This document shows, piece by piece, positions 1 to 9,363 of a DNA stretch of 64,000 nucleotides. This DNA is from JAXGQE01 sp040766585 (GTDB taxonomy: Bacteria; Bacillota; SLNR01), in the NCBI GenBank assembly GCA_040766585.1, contig JAXGQE010000002.1, positions 62,001-126,000 of the forward strand, read 5' to 3'. The first letter of the stretch is position 1, and each line of letters begins with the position of its first letter. Below the pieces are notes generated by a model, which worked only from the letters and a program-made list of their open reading frames with translations, was not told the origin of the DNA and ran no database searches. The position numbers and the translations under genes were made by a program.

Positions 1-49
1 TCCAGGCATAAAATTTCTCAATCCGTTGAATTCTTTTTCAAAAATCCCA

Positions 50-1333
50 TCAAACTAATTTCTGCTTTATCATCCCCACCGCATCCTGCAGAGCCGCATC
101 CATGGCATCCATGATGCGATCCGCCCGAAAGTGCTCTTCATACAGGACAAGCGCCCCCTGCTGCTGCCTCTGTCGCCTTTGAGGATCATCAGCCAGCTGA
201 AGAATCTGCGCCGCCAGTTCCTCACTGCTTTGGTAGCGGCTGCCGGCATCGTACTCCTTCAGCAATCGTTCCATGGTACCGGAAATGCTGACCAGCACCG
301 GGACTCCCCCGGACAGATATTCCCCGAATTTGTTGGGGGTGTTCAAAGTAAAGTTGATGCTGTCGGTGTAGGGGGCCAGACCGGCTCCCGCTGCCGCCAG
401 CAGGCTGTGGATGGCCTCTTCTCCCACCCAGCCCGGCAAGACAACCTGGGTTAGATCGTTGGTTTTTTCCCGGATCGATTCTAGCTCTCCGCCGCTTCCG
501 CAGAGGACAAAACGCACCCTTGGATGATCTGACAGAATCCGGGCCGCCTCCAGCACCGGCTCCAACACAAACTGCCGGCTGAAAGTTCCTAGAAATATCA
601 CCAGAAAATCATCCGGACTCAGCCCATATCTTTCCCAGTGACGGGCAAACGATTCCAAAGCCTGCTTTCGGGACCACACCGGATAGGCCGTTGCCAGCAC
701 CCGGTCCAGAGACATTTCCCCCCGCCCTGCCAGCTGCAGACCGTACTTCAGAAAATCCTCCGTCACTCCCCACAGACCATCCGCCCGGGCCAATGTCTTT
801 CCCACACTGCGGCGAATGGACTGCAGCACCGGTGCAAAAAAAGGCTGCAGACGCCGAGGCAGCTGCTCCCGATAAAGATCCGGCCACAGATCCCGGATAT
901 CCACCAACACCGGGATATTGCTACTGTTCCCAAAATCCACCGCCGCTTTGGAAAGAGGCAGCGGTGCCAAGGTGGCAATGATGACATCCGGCAGCGGCAA
1001 AGTCAGCGCTTTCTCTGAAAAACGCCTGCCCAGGATTTTCTGGTACCGCAGTCGGGCCAAAGACACTCCGGATGGATATCCCGGGGTATGCAAAAGCTGA
1101 ATCCGGTACCCGTCAGCCACCGGGACCACTGTATCGTGATCTGCCCGCTGGTGTTTCAGATAGTGATGAAAAGTGGACGAAAACCAGTCCACTTCATGTC
1201 CATGGCTCTGCAGATGATGGGCCAACATCCCCATCCGCCGCAGCCGGGGTGGGCCATCGTCGATAGGCAAAGGCTCTCCGTTGGATACAATCCAAATTCG
1301 CAGCGAATCCGAAGGTGTTGATTTACTGTTCAT
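50..1333 (-). CDS. Glycosyltransferase family 4 (GT-B fold)
   Basis: Probable cytoplasmic GT4 glycosyltransferase of 427 aa adding a sugar to a lipid-linked or surface polysaccharide. The N-terminal acceptor half carries IWIVSNGEPLP (about residue 13) and RDLWPDLY (147-154), typical of WbuB-like enzymes. The donor half starts near 246 with FLGTFSRQF and ends with the NKFGEYLSGGVPV segment that normally contacts the nucleotide sugar. The ATG at 1333 overlaps the end of the upstream ATP-grasp gene by 11 bp, so the two are translationally coupled in the polysaccharide operon. Donor and acceptor cannot be deduced. It is the leftmost gene; the operon may continue outside the window. Confidence 0.88.
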   Translation of the reverse strand: MNSKSTPSDSLRIWIVSNGEPLPIDDGPPRLRRMGMLAHHLQSHGHEVDWFSSTFHHYLKHQRADHDTVVPVADGYRIQLLHTPGYPSGVSLARLRYQKILGRRFSEKALTLPLPDVIIATLAPLPLSKAAVDFGNSSNIPVLVDIRDLWPDLYREQLPRRLQPFFAPVLQSIRRSVGKTLARADGLWGVTEDFLKYGLQLAGRGEMSLDRVLATAYPVWSRKQALESFARHWERYGLSPDDFLVIFLGTFSRQFVLEPVLEAARILSDHPRVRFVLCGSGGELESIREKTNDLTQVVLPGWVGEEAIHSLLAAAGAGLAPYTDSINFTLNTPNKFGEYLSGGVPVLVSISGTMERLLKEYDAGSRYQSSEELAAQILQLADDPQRRQRQQQGALVLYEEHFRADRIMDAMDAALQDAVGMIKQKLV

Positions 1334-2534
1334 GATCCTGATCCTCCGCTTCGGTGCTGATCTGAATCATGGCATAGGCCTTCTCACAAATGGCACCGGC
1401 CTCTGCCGCACTGTCTGCAACAGCAATCACCAGCCCGCTACGGTCCCGGCTGTTGTGTACCGGTCCCACCCGATCCCCCGGCACCGGATCCACTTCCACC
1501 TGCACCACTCCCGCCACTTTCCGGGCTTCATCGATCCCCGACACCCACCGCACCACCCCTGGTGCAGGCGTCAGGTAGCGGATGGACGCCGCTTTCTTCG
1601 TCGATGGAGGTATCACCACCGGTTCGTTCAGAGCCTGCAGAATGGTGAGATCCACCAGAGGAATACCGGTAGCCAAAGGCACCAGGTCCGAAGCAATGTG
1701 ATCGCCCCCCAGCCGGGCTCCGATTTCCACAATGCGAGGACCGGAGGATGTCACCATGATTTCTGTATGAGACGGACCCTGGAGAATCCCCAGGGTAGAT
1801 ACGGCATTTTTGGCCAGCTCTTCAATGGCCTTTCGGGTGGATTCTTCCAGCGTGGAAGGTATGGTATGCCCCAACTCCACAAAATAGGGGGCAGGGGTCT
1901 TGATCTTATCCGTAATAGCCAGGACATGGACTGTGCCGTCCTGAGAAAATGTTTCCACACTGACCTCCGGACCCCGCATGTACTCTTCCACCAGAACCCG
2001 CCCGGACAGAGAAAACTCCAGGCTGTAGCGGTAGGCTGCATCAGCCAGGGATGGATCCGTCACTAGCGTGACGCCCCGGCTTCCGGAGCTGTCGGCGGGT
2101 TTTACGATGAATGGTTCATGATGAAAGTGGGATATGGCTTCGTTGAACTCCGACTCGCTGCTGCAGATGAAAAATAAGGGAATGGCAATGTTCCCTGCGG
2201 ATAACGCTTCCCGCATGGCCCCTTTATCGGTGGCTCGCACAGCAGTGTCCATGGAAACCCCCACCAGCCCCAATCGGGCCGCCACCGCGGCACAGCTTCG
2301 CACCGGCATATCGGTGGCCAGCGTCATCACTCCATCCGGCTTCAACCGTACAGCCGCGTCCACGATGCCGTCGATATCGTTGGTGCTGATCGAAAGCGCC
2401 GTATCCGCCAGCGCCATCCCCGGCGCATCCGCATCCCGATCCACAGCCATCACCCGATAGCCCATTTCCCGGGCCCGGCGAATGGCCGGCACCTGCAGGC
2501 TGCCGGCGCCAATGATCATCAGGGTCTTGGTCAT
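1323..2534 (-). CDS. ATP-grasp family carboxylate-amine ligase in polysaccharide operon
   Basis: ATP-grasp enzyme of about 403 aa. It opens with a PurK-like pre-ATP-grasp Rossmann segment (MIIGAGSLQVPAIRRAREMGY) and continues with the ATP-grasp core: PFIVKPADSSGSRGV (nucleotide-binding Lys and Gly-rich loop), VLVEEYMRGPEVSVE and the metal-binding VEIGARLGGDH. Such enzymes couple a carboxylate to an amine through an acyl phosphate, so it may amidate a uronic acid or add an amino acid to a sugar; this is inference. An in-frame GTG lies at 2543, but the ATG at 2534 has an AAGGAG site 8 nt upstream and is the better start. It follows the sugar transferase by a few bases. Confidence 0.85.
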   Translation of the reverse strand: MTKTLMIIGAGSLQVPAIRRAREMGYRVMAVDRDADAPGMALADTALSISTNDIDGIVDAAVRLKPDGVMTLATDMPVRSCAAVAARLGLVGVSMDTAVRATDKGAMREALSAGNIAIPLFFICSSESEFNEAISHFHHEPFIVKPADSSGSRGVTLVTDPSLADAAYRYSLEFSLSGRVLVEEYMRGPEVSVETFSQDGTVHVLAITDKIKTPAPYFVELGHTIPSTLEESTRKAIEELAKNAVSTLGILQGPSHTEIMVTSSGPRIVEIGARLGGDHIASDLVPLATGIPLVDLTILQALNEPVVIPPSTKKAASIRYLTPAPGVVRWVSGIDEARKVAGVVQVEVDPVPGDRVGPVHNSRDRSGLVIAVADSAAEAGAICEKAYAMIQISTEAEDQDHEQ

Positions 2535-2539
2535 CCCCC

Positions 2540-3148
2540 TCACTCCTTGTTTTGAGAAGTATAGATATTTTTTCGCCGGATGACGCTGTCCAGAGTCTTC
2601 AGCAGAATCTTCAGATCCAGACCGAAACTCAGGTTGTCCACATAAAAGACATCGGCGGCAAATTTTTCGTGCATGGTCGCCGCATTGCGGGCGTAGGCCT
2701 GGCTGTAGCCGCTGATGCCCGGACGGACATCCAGTTTCTTTTTTTCTGTATCATTATACCGCAAAAGAGCCCCCGGCAGATCCGGCCGCGGACCGATGAA
2801 ACTCATATCGCCACGCAAGACATTCAGAATCTGAGGCAGCTCATCCAGACTGGTTTTCCGTAAAATCCGACCGACGCGGGTCAGCCGGGGATCATTTTCT
2901 GCGCTGAACGTAGAACCATCCGGATTGCGTAAATCCGGAGCGTTCACCTGCATAGTTCTGAATTTATACATACGGAATTCCTGACCGTGCTTTCCCAGTC
3001 TACGGGATGTGTACAGCACCGGTCCGCCGTCTTCCCGGCGAATCAATACAGTCACCGGAACCGCCAACAGCGCCAGTGCCGGAAGCAAGAGCAAGGCCAG
3101 GGACACATCCAGGATGGGTTTGATTACGGTACGATACAATCCGGTCAC
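2540..3148 (-). CDS. Monotopic sugar-phosphate transferase (initiating phosphoglycosyltransferase)
   Basis: Small bacterial sugar transferase (PF02397, PglC/WcaJ type, 202 aa) that starts glycan assembly by moving a sugar-1-phosphate from an NDP-sugar to undecaprenyl phosphate at the inner membrane face. One re-entrant hydrophobic helix spans about residues 12-35. The family hallmarks MYKFRTM (60-66), the catalytic Asp-Glu dyad in TSLDELPQ (D102, E103) and the FIGPRP motif (117-122) are intact. The start overlaps the aminotransferase stop by 4 bp. A short PglC-like form next to a PLP aminotransferase suggests a modified amino sugar as first residue (inference). Confidence 0.92.
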   Translation of the reverse strand: MTGLYRTVIKPILDVSLALLLLPALALLAVPVTVLIRREDGGPVLYTSRRLGKHGQEFRMYKFRTMQVNAPDLRNPDGSTFSAENDPRLTRVGRILRKTSLDELPQILNVLRGDMSFIGPRPDLPGALLRYNDTEKKKLDVRPGISGYSQAYARNAATMHEKFAADVFYVDNLSFGLDLKILLKTLDSVIRRKNIYTSQNKE

Positions 3149-4362
3149 TCCCTGTTCATTCCGGTACTTTCACCCAGCAGTGCCAGCACTTCCTGCGCCA
3201 CATAATCCACTTCCTCCAGCGTCATCTGGCTGTGCAGCGGCAGAGTCACTTCGCTGGCATACATGGCCATGGCATGGGGAAAGTCTTCCGGCAAAAAGCC
3301 CAGGTTGCGGTAGGCTGTCAAAAGCGGCAGCGGCTTGTAGTGAACGTTGGCCGGAATATCTTTTCCCGCCAGATCCTTGATCAGCTGATTGCGCGCTGCC
3401 TCATCCAGACCGTCGATGCGGACCATGTACAGATGCCCGGTGGAACGATACCGGTCGGTATAGTGAGAAAGCGGTTTTACCCGGGTGCCGGCAAATGCCG
3501 CATCGTAGCGGCGAATCAGATCTTCCCGGCTTTTCAGAATGGCCCGGTAGCGGTCCAGCTGGGCCATCCCCAGCGCCGCCAGCACATCCGTCATGTTGCA
3601 TTTGTAGCCCAAAGTAACAATATCATACTCCCAGTTCCCGGCTTCCGCCTTGGCCAAGGCATCTTTGGTCTGACCGTGGAGGGATAGAAGCATCAGTTCT
3701 TTGTACATATCATCGCTGTCTGTATCCTCCCGGGTTTTCCAGGTCACCGCACCGCCTTCGGCGGTGGTGAGGTTCTTGACAGCGTGGAAGGAAAATACGG
3801 TGAAATCCCCTGCCTGACCGCTGTGAAAACCATCGGCTTCCGCACCCAGAGAATGGGCGCCGTCAGCAATCACCGCGATGCGCCCCATTTTTTCCTGCAA
3901 GGGCGACGATGGGCAGAAGATGTCTTTTTTCTCGTCCGCCAGCTGAAACAGCGCCGGGTAATCGCACATGATCCCGGCCAGATCCACCGCTATGATGGCC
4001 TTGGTCCGAGGATTGATGGCCTTTTTCAAGGCTTCATGATCCATAAAAAACGAATCGGGTGCCGTATCCACCAGGACAATCGTGGCCCCCACATGATGAA
4101 TAACGCTGGCTGATGCCGTATAGGTGTATGCCGATGTGATGACTTCATCCCCGGGTCCGATGCCCAAAAGGCGCAGCACCTGCGCCAGGGCTGCAGTGGC
4201 CGAGCTGAGACAGACGACCCGCTCTGTACCGCAGAAATCCGCCAAAGCCGCTTCAAATTCCCGGGTCCGTGTGCCGGTGGTGATCCAGCCCGATTTCAGG
4301 GCGTCCACCACGGCATCAATTTCGGTTTGGGTGATGTCCGGTGGAGAAAAGTCGATCTTCAT
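3145..4362 (-). CDS. DegT/DnrJ/EryC1/StrS family sugar aminotransferase
   Basis: PLP-dependent aminotransferase of the DegT/DnrJ/EryC1/StrS family (about 405 aa), which converts a keto-sugar nucleotide to an amino sugar. From the chosen start the Schiff-base lysine is K196 in FSFHAVKNLTT, and the PLP-ring aspartate is D167 in VIADGAH. SGWITTGTRTREFE near the N-terminus is the usual family signature. The open frame reaches 4407, but the ATG at 4362 (MKIDFSPPD) has a GAGGGGG site at correct spacing and matches the usual family N-terminus. Together with the downstream PglC-like transferase it probably provides and loads a 4-amino or similar sugar; the exact substrate is not determined. Confidence 0.92.
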   Translation of the reverse strand: MKIDFSPPDITQTEIDAVVDALKSGWITTGTRTREFEAALADFCGTERVVCLSSATAALAQVLRLLGIGPGDEVITSAYTYTASASVIHHVGATIVLVDTAPDSFFMDHEALKKAINPRTKAIIAVDLAGIMCDYPALFQLADEKKDIFCPSSPLQEKMGRIAVIADGAHSLGAEADGFHSGQAGDFTVFSFHAVKNLTTAEGGAVTWKTREDTDSDDMYKELMLLSLHGQTKDALAKAEAGNWEYDIVTLGYKCNMTDVLAALGMAQLDRYRAILKSREDLIRRYDAAFAGTRVKPLSHYTDRYRSTGHLYMVRIDGLDEAARNQLIKDLAGKDIPANVHYKPLPLLTAYRNLGFLPEDFPHAMAMYASEVTLPLHSQMTLEEVDYVAQEVLALLGESTGMNRE

Positions 4363-4503
4363 GCAATGGCCCCCTCTGCTCCGTATGGTGTTGCCCGGTG
4401 CTGTCAATGTCGAAAAAGATAATATTTTGTAGAAACTGTTTTATAGTTCGGGGAAAAGCAGCGATCTCCTGCCTGAATTCTCTATCGTCTGCAAGAACAT
4501 TCC

Positions 4504-5427
4504 TTATTCCTGCGTCGTTTTCTCCCAGATAATCTCGTCCACGATCCGGTCTTTCTCTTCCATGTCCAGCAGCACAAACGCCTTCCCGTCCATGACCTTG
4601 CAGGTTCCGGGGAGGTGGACAGTCTGCAGCTGTTCAATGTTCAGATCCCGAAAATCCATGGCCAGTCGCAGCCCTTCTGTCAGTGGGATGTCGGTCCGCA
4701 CCGCACCGGTCAGCGCATGCACCAAAAGAGGCAGGCGATAGGCATTCCATACCGACAGCATCTTTTTGCTCAATGCCACCAGAAACTCCCGCTGCCGGCG
4801 CATCCGTCCGAAATCGCCTTCTTCATCGGAGCGGAAACGGACATACGCCATGGCCAGCAGCCCGTCCATGCGGTAGCTCCCCGGCTCCAGTTCCACCCAG
4901 CGGGTGGGCTTGGTGGTACGGATACGCATCTCTTTTTCCACCTGAATCTGGATGCCGCCTACCGCATCCACAATATCTTCAAACCCGGCCAGATTGGTAA
5001 AGACATAATGATCAATGCGGATGCCCAGCAGTTCTTCGATGCAGGCCCGCAAAAGAGGAATGCCGCCTTCCATCATGGCCTGGTTCAGTTTGTCGTAGCC
5101 GTGTCCGGGTATATCGTACCGGCTGTCCCGGGGAATGGAGATCATCACCATGTCGCCGCTTTCATTGTCGATGGAAAGCACGATCATGGTATCCGAACGC
5201 CCGGTCATGGCCCAGTAGTTATCGATGCCGGCAATCAGAATGTGGGTTTTCCCCGGCACTTCCTCGCCCCGGGGTATATCTGCTAGCGGCGGTGCCGGCT
5301 CAAAGATGGTCGCCCAGGCAATCCCGCCTCCCAAAATGGAAAGCAAAAGACCCACCGTCAGCAAAAACACAAATAAACGTTTATAGTTCCAGGTGCCTTT
5401 TCGTTTTCTTCGGACCCGAGTAGTCAT
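4504..5427 (-). CDS. LytR-CpsA-Psr (LCP) family wall-polymer attachment protein
   Basis: Membrane-anchored LCP protein of 307 aa. A basic N-terminus (RVRRKRKG) and one transmembrane helix (about 17-37) precede the extracellular LCP domain. ILIAGIDNYW, GRSDTMIVLSI and ISIPRDSRYDIPG contain the Asp/Arg residues that bind the polyprenyl pyrophosphate group, followed by KLNQAMMEGG. LCP enzymes transfer undecaprenyl-linked glycans to peptidoglycan outside the cell, so this is the likely attachment step of the operon's polymer. The ATG at 5427 has AGGAGG 8 nt upstream. About 140 bp separate it from the aminotransferase. Confidence 0.93.
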   Translation of the reverse strand: MTTRVRRKRKGTWNYKRLFVFLLTVGLLLSILGGGIAWATIFEPAPPLADIPRGEEVPGKTHILIAGIDNYWAMTGRSDTMIVLSIDNESGDMVMISIPRDSRYDIPGHGYDKLNQAMMEGGIPLLRACIEELLGIRIDHYVFTNLAGFEDIVDAVGGIQIQVEKEMRIRTTKPTRWVELEPGSYRMDGLLAMAYVRFRSDEEGDFGRMRRQREFLVALSKKMLSVWNAYRLPLLVHALTGAVRTDIPLTEGLRLAMDFRDLNIEQLQTVHLPGTCKVMDGKAFVLLDMEEKDRIVDEIIWEKTTQE

Positions 5428-5486
5428 TCTGTGATCCTCCTGCTGTCTTTTATTCGCTCCTATTTTCTCTCTTTTTCACCATGAAG

Positions 5487-6764
5487 TCAATGCCAATTCC
5501 CTCTGCCAGCCGCAAGTCCTCCCATGGCCATGCCTGCAGTCAGCATTAAAAGGGCCATACCCTGAAAAGCATGAAACACCCCGGCGGGAATCATAAAGAC
5601 CGCAGAACCCACCAGCACCGCCAGATACAACGGTCCCGCCGGATCCTTCAGCAGAGCCCGCATCGTGCGGGATATGGGGATCCAGAAGGCTGCGACAAAA
5701 TATGCGGTGCCGATCAATCCATAACGCTTCACCAGATACAACCACTCATTGTCCACCGGCAGGCGAAAAGGCTGGGCCTTCGAAGGACCTGACCCCAAAA
5801 GAGGCCGATCCATAAACAGCCAGAAATATTCCTCCCAGACCCGCAGACGAATCTGCCAGGAACGGCTGTTGGCCAGATTGAACAGTTCCTTCAGCCGCCA
5901 GGTCAGAGAATCCGGATACAAAAACAACAGGGCATACAAGAATGCCCCCACACCAGCCGTGGTGATCAGACCCACCAGCAGCCAGCTGCCCCACCGCCAT
6001 CGCAGCGCCGGGCGGCTGCGGCTGTAGCAGTAAATCCATACGATCAGTATCACACCGAAAAAGAGAAATCCCGTGCGGGAACGAGTCATCAACATGGCCG
6101 TCAGACAGAGCAGGCCGCTTACGATATATCGACCCCTGCGATATTTGAAAGCCAGAATGATTCCCAAAAGGGCTCCGATGGAAGCCATGTAGGAATAGCG
6201 ATTGGGATTCCCAGTGAGCCCCACCACCCGGGGCCAGGCGTATCCTTTCATCAGGGCTTTATACTGAGTCGGAGCAATATAGGGAATGTAATATTTGTTC
6301 AGACCCCCCAGATTGAAAAACTGCGTCAGTGAAATCAGAGCTGAAATTACAATCAGGGCATGCAGAAGGCGCATCCCCCAGTGCTTGTCATCGGATGTCA
6401 CCAGCGTGGTGGCAACCACTAAAAAGATTCCCACCGCCATCACCACTTTGTAAATCTCATAGAAGTCATTGATGATAATCGGAATACCGGTGCGGTAGCC
6501 GTTTGCAATGGACACCAGCATGCACAGAGAAAACCCCGCCAGCATGGCAGCGAACAGAGAACGGGGTATGGGCAGAGGTGTTCCGCCCAGATAAGCCCAA
6601 AACGCAGCCAGAGCCGCCAGAATGACCAGAATCTGTTCCGCTCGAATGCCTGGGAATTGGGCGATGTAGATCGTAGGTGTCAGCGTGATGCAAACCGCCA
6701 GCGCTGTAAACCAGCGCCGCCGAATCGATTCTGCAATGGGATTTCTTCGTTCCGTACTGATCAT
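5487..6764 (-). CDS. O-antigen ligase / Wzy-like polysaccharide polymerase
   Basis: Polytopic membrane protein of 425 aa with roughly ten to twelve hydrophobic segments and a larger extracytoplasmic loop near residues 270-340. That loop includes the RLRVWEEYFWLFMDRPLLGSGPS region typical of the WaaL/Wzy ligase-polymerase (PF04932) superfamily. It probably polymerises or transfers lipid-linked oligosaccharide repeats on the outer membrane face. The ATG at 6764 overlaps the stop of the upstream GT4 gene by 4 bp. Ligase and polymerase cannot be told apart from sequence; no Wzx flippase gene is visible in the window. Confidence 0.85.
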   Translation of the reverse strand: MISTERRNPIAESIRRRWFTALAVCITLTPTIYIAQFPGIRAEQILVILAALAAFWAYLGGTPLPIPRSLFAAMLAGFSLCMLVSIANGYRTGIPIIINDFYEIYKVVMAVGIFLVVATTLVTSDDKHWGMRLLHALIVISALISLTQFFNLGGLNKYYIPYIAPTQYKALMKGYAWPRVVGLTGNPNRYSYMASIGALLGIILAFKYRRGRYIVSGLLCLTAMLMTRSRTGFLFFGVILIVWIYCYSRSRPALRWRWGSWLLVGLITTAGVGAFLYALLFLYPDSLTWRLKELFNLANSRSWQIRLRVWEEYFWLFMDRPLLGSGPSKAQPFRLPVDNEWLYLVKRYGLIGTAYFVAAFWIPISRTMRALLKDPAGPLYLAVLVGSAVFMIPAGVFHAFQGMALLMLTAGMAMGGLAAGRGNWH

Positions 6765-7921
6765 ATTGACTCTCCTTCATCCGACCGGACTCCCACCTGC
6801 TGGTACCATTGAGTCAGCTGCTGCGCCACGGCTTTCGGGGAGAAGGTCTCTCGGGCAAATCGGGCAATGGCCGTCCGGTTGTAAAAATCGTAGTCGCGAA
6901 CAATGGCCGCAAGCCCCAGGACAGCATCCTCAAGACTGTCACCGGCGATCATGCGTCCGGTGTCCGGCCGTACAAAATCAGCCGGGCCTCCGCTGTCGGC
7001 AGCCAAAATGGGCAGACCGCAGGCCAGCGCTTCCACATAAGCCAATCCAAAGGTTTCTCTTTTAGAAAGCAGCACAAAGGCATGACTGCGCTGCAAGGCC
7101 TGGGCCACTGCTTCCCGGGACTGATGCCCGGCTAAATGAATGCGCTTTGCCGCAGGACCGCTTACTATCATATCTTCCAGCTTCTTTTTCTCCGGTCCGG
7201 CGCCGAAAATGGTCAGATCCGGACCCGAATCCGCCGGGAAAGCAGCATGAAAAGCACGGATCAAAAGATCCATGCGCTTGTTGGGCAAAAGATGCCCGGT
7301 GGAGATAAAATGGAATCCCTCAATTTCCGGAGACAGAACTTCTCTGGCATCAAACAGGTGCAAATCCACCGGATTGGGAATCACCGTGACATCCACACCG
7401 AAACGGTCCTGCAGCCGGTGAGCCAATGCTGTGCTTACCGCCGCGATTCCGGCCATCTGCGGATAAGCCTGCTGTCCCCAGCGCAAAAGCCGGGGGCTGA
7501 TGGGATCCATGTTTAATCCGGAAAAATGTTCCGTATGCACCAGAAGCTGAGACTGGCCGGCCAGCGCTTCCACAGTAGCCGTCCCCATCCGCAGAAAATG
7601 GCTGTGTACCACATCCGGTTTCCCATACCGACGCAAGACCTGCCGATAAAGTTCCCGTACCGCCTGCACATTGATCCGATGCAAAATGGCAGCAGAAATT
7701 CTCCCTGCCGGCAGATGGACTGCCTCTACCTGCACCCCGTCCTGTACAAACCGTTTCCTTCCGGGCAGGCGAAAATGCCGCAGAGAACGTAGATCCACAG
7801 CGCCCAGAATCACCTGGTGCCCCATGGACGCCAGAGCTTTGGCCTGATCCATTTCAAATATTCCATTCATGGGTTCGGCCGAGGTTGGGTACCCGCGGCC
7901 GATGATGAGTATTTTCATCAT
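6761..7921 (-). CDS. Glycosyltransferase family 4
   Basis: GT-B glycosyltransferase of 386 aa. The N-terminus ILIIGRGYPTSAEPMNGIFEMDQAKAL is the classical acceptor-domain start of GT4 enzymes. HSHFLRMGTA and HTEHFSGL lie mid-protein, and the donor domain has FISTGHLLPNKRMDLLIRAF and FVLLSKRETFGLAYVEALACGLPILAAD, whose E-x7-E pattern (ETFGLAYVE) is the GT4 catalytic/nucleotide-binding signature. It acts in the cytoplasm on a polyprenyl-linked glycan. Two adjacent Met codons mark the start. It lies between the nucleotide-sugar dehydrogenase and the ligase gene with little or no spacing. Confidence 0.93.
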   Translation of the reverse strand: MMKILIIGRGYPTSAEPMNGIFEMDQAKALASMGHQVILGAVDLRSLRHFRLPGRKRFVQDGVQVEAVHLPAGRISAAILHRINVQAVRELYRQVLRRYGKPDVVHSHFLRMGTATVEALAGQSQLLVHTEHFSGLNMDPISPRLLRWGQQAYPQMAGIAAVSTALAHRLQDRFGVDVTVIPNPVDLHLFDAREVLSPEIEGFHFISTGHLLPNKRMDLLIRAFHAAFPADSGPDLTIFGAGPEKKKLEDMIVSGPAAKRIHLAGHQSREAVAQALQRSHAFVLLSKRETFGLAYVEALACGLPILAADSGGPADFVRPDTGRMIAGDSLEDAVLGLAAIVRDYDFYNRTAIARFARETFSPKAVAQQLTQWYQQVGVRSDEGESI

Positions 7922-7943
7922 TTGTGAACTCCTGTCTCATTCC

Positions 7944-9263
7944 CTACAGTCTCCAGGTACGATAACCCTGGTGTTTCAGTTCCTCTCTGGAGAACATGCT
8001 TTTCACATCAATCAGAATCTTCTTGTCTTGCGCCGATTCCTTGTACATCCCATCGATCTCGGTCCATGTCAGTTCCTTAAAGCGATCGTGAGCCACGGCA
8101 AAGACCAGACAGTCCGCCTCCCGCACTTCCTCCAGGGGAGTCAGTGTGAGTCCGAAGGCACGCTGGGCTTCTTCAGGATCCGCTTCCGGGTCCACCACCA
8201 GCGGTTCCAGTCCATATTCTTTCAGGTGGCGGATGATATCCACCACTTTGGTATTGCGGATGTCCGGGCAGTTTTCCTTGAATGTCAGGCCGAAGATCAC
8301 TACACGGCTGCGGCGTACCGTCAGATCCGCCCGAATCAGCTGCTTCAGGATGGCTCCCGCTACAAAGTCCCCCATCCCATCGTTGATCTTTCGCCCTGAC
8401 AGGATGATCTGGCTGTGATAGCCCAGTTTTGCCGCTTCGTAGATGAAATAGTAGGGGTCGACACCGATGCAGTGGCCCCCCACCAGCCCCGGGTAGAACC
8501 GCAGGGCATTCCATTTGGTATTCATGGCCTCAATGACTTCCCGGGTATCGATATCCATCCGATCAAATACCATGGCCAGTTCATTCATGAAGGCAATGTT
8601 GATATCCCTTTGGCTGTTTTCCACCACCTTGGCCGCTTCCGCTACCTTGATGGAGCTGACCCGATGCACACCGGCTTCGATGATCAGTTCATACACCCGG
8701 GCAATCAGGTCCAGTGTAGCTGCATCGGTAGCAGCCACAATCTTGATGATGGTTTCCAGACGATGCACCTTATCCCCGGGGTTAATCCGCTCCGGGGAAT
8801 AGCCCACCTGAAAATCCGATCCGCTTTTCAGACCGGATGTTTCTTCCAGCAGAGGAATGCAGATGTCTTCTGTCACGCCGGGGTACACCGTGGATTCATA
8901 CACCACCACGGAGCCGGGCTGCATGTGGGCTCCCACCAGACGGGTGGCGTTTTCCACGGGCGCCAGATCCGGCGTTTTGTCGGCATTGATGGGCGTGGGA
9001 ACCGCCACAATGAAGAAACGGGCTTCTTTCAGCCGTTCCGGATCATCCGTAAAGTCCACAGCGGTGGTCCGGACCGCTTCATCCCCTACTTCCCGGGTGG
9101 GATCCAGGCCTTTGCGATACTGGGCAACTTTTTCTTTGTTCAGGTCGTAACCGATGACCGGAACATGCCTGGCAAAAGCCACAGCCAGAGGCATTCCCAC
9201 ATATCCCAATCCCACTACCGCCATTTTTTCTTCATGCCGGCACAATTTATCGTACAGTGTCAA
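7944..9263 (-). CDS. UDP-sugar 6-dehydrogenase (WbpO/TviB-like nucleotide sugar dehydrogenase)
   Basis: NAD-dependent dehydrogenase of 439 aa that oxidises C6 of a UDP-sugar to a uronate, probably UDP-GlcNAc or UDP-GalNAc. The Rossmann motif GLGYVGMP is at 18-25, VPTPIN and YESTVYPG follow, and the catalytic cysteine C265 lies in PGLVGGHCIGVDPYYF. The C-terminal UDP-binding domain contains GLTFKENCPDIRNTK. All family domains are complete. Translation probably begins at a TTG at 9263 behind AAGGGAC. It is the first gene of the polysaccharide operon and suggests a uronic-acid-containing polymer. UDP-glucose dehydrogenase is less likely from the sequence type. Confidence 0.92.
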   Translation of the reverse strand: MTLYDKLCRHEEKMAVVGLGYVGMPLAVAFARHVPVIGYDLNKEKVAQYRKGLDPTREVGDEAVRTTAVDFTDDPERLKEARFFIVAVPTPINADKTPDLAPVENATRLVGAHMQPGSVVVYESTVYPGVTEDICIPLLEETSGLKSGSDFQVGYSPERINPGDKVHRLETIIKIVAATDAATLDLIARVYELIIEAGVHRVSSIKVAEAAKVVENSQRDINIAFMNELAMVFDRMDIDTREVIEAMNTKWNALRFYPGLVGGHCIGVDPYYFIYEAAKLGYHSQIILSGRKINDGMGDFVAGAILKQLIRADLTVRRSRVVIFGLTFKENCPDIRNTKVVDIIRHLKEYGLEPLVVDPEADPEEAQRAFGLTLTPLEEVREADCLVFAVAHDRFKELTWTEIDGMYKESAQDKKILIDVKSMFSREELKHQGYRTWRL

Positions 9264-9363
9264 GATGATCGTCCCTTTCTCTGTTTAAGTCAAATCGTCT
9301 TTTCATCTGCATTTATTCGCAGTCAAGCGATCAATTCCTGCCATGACGAACTCCCATGCATTT

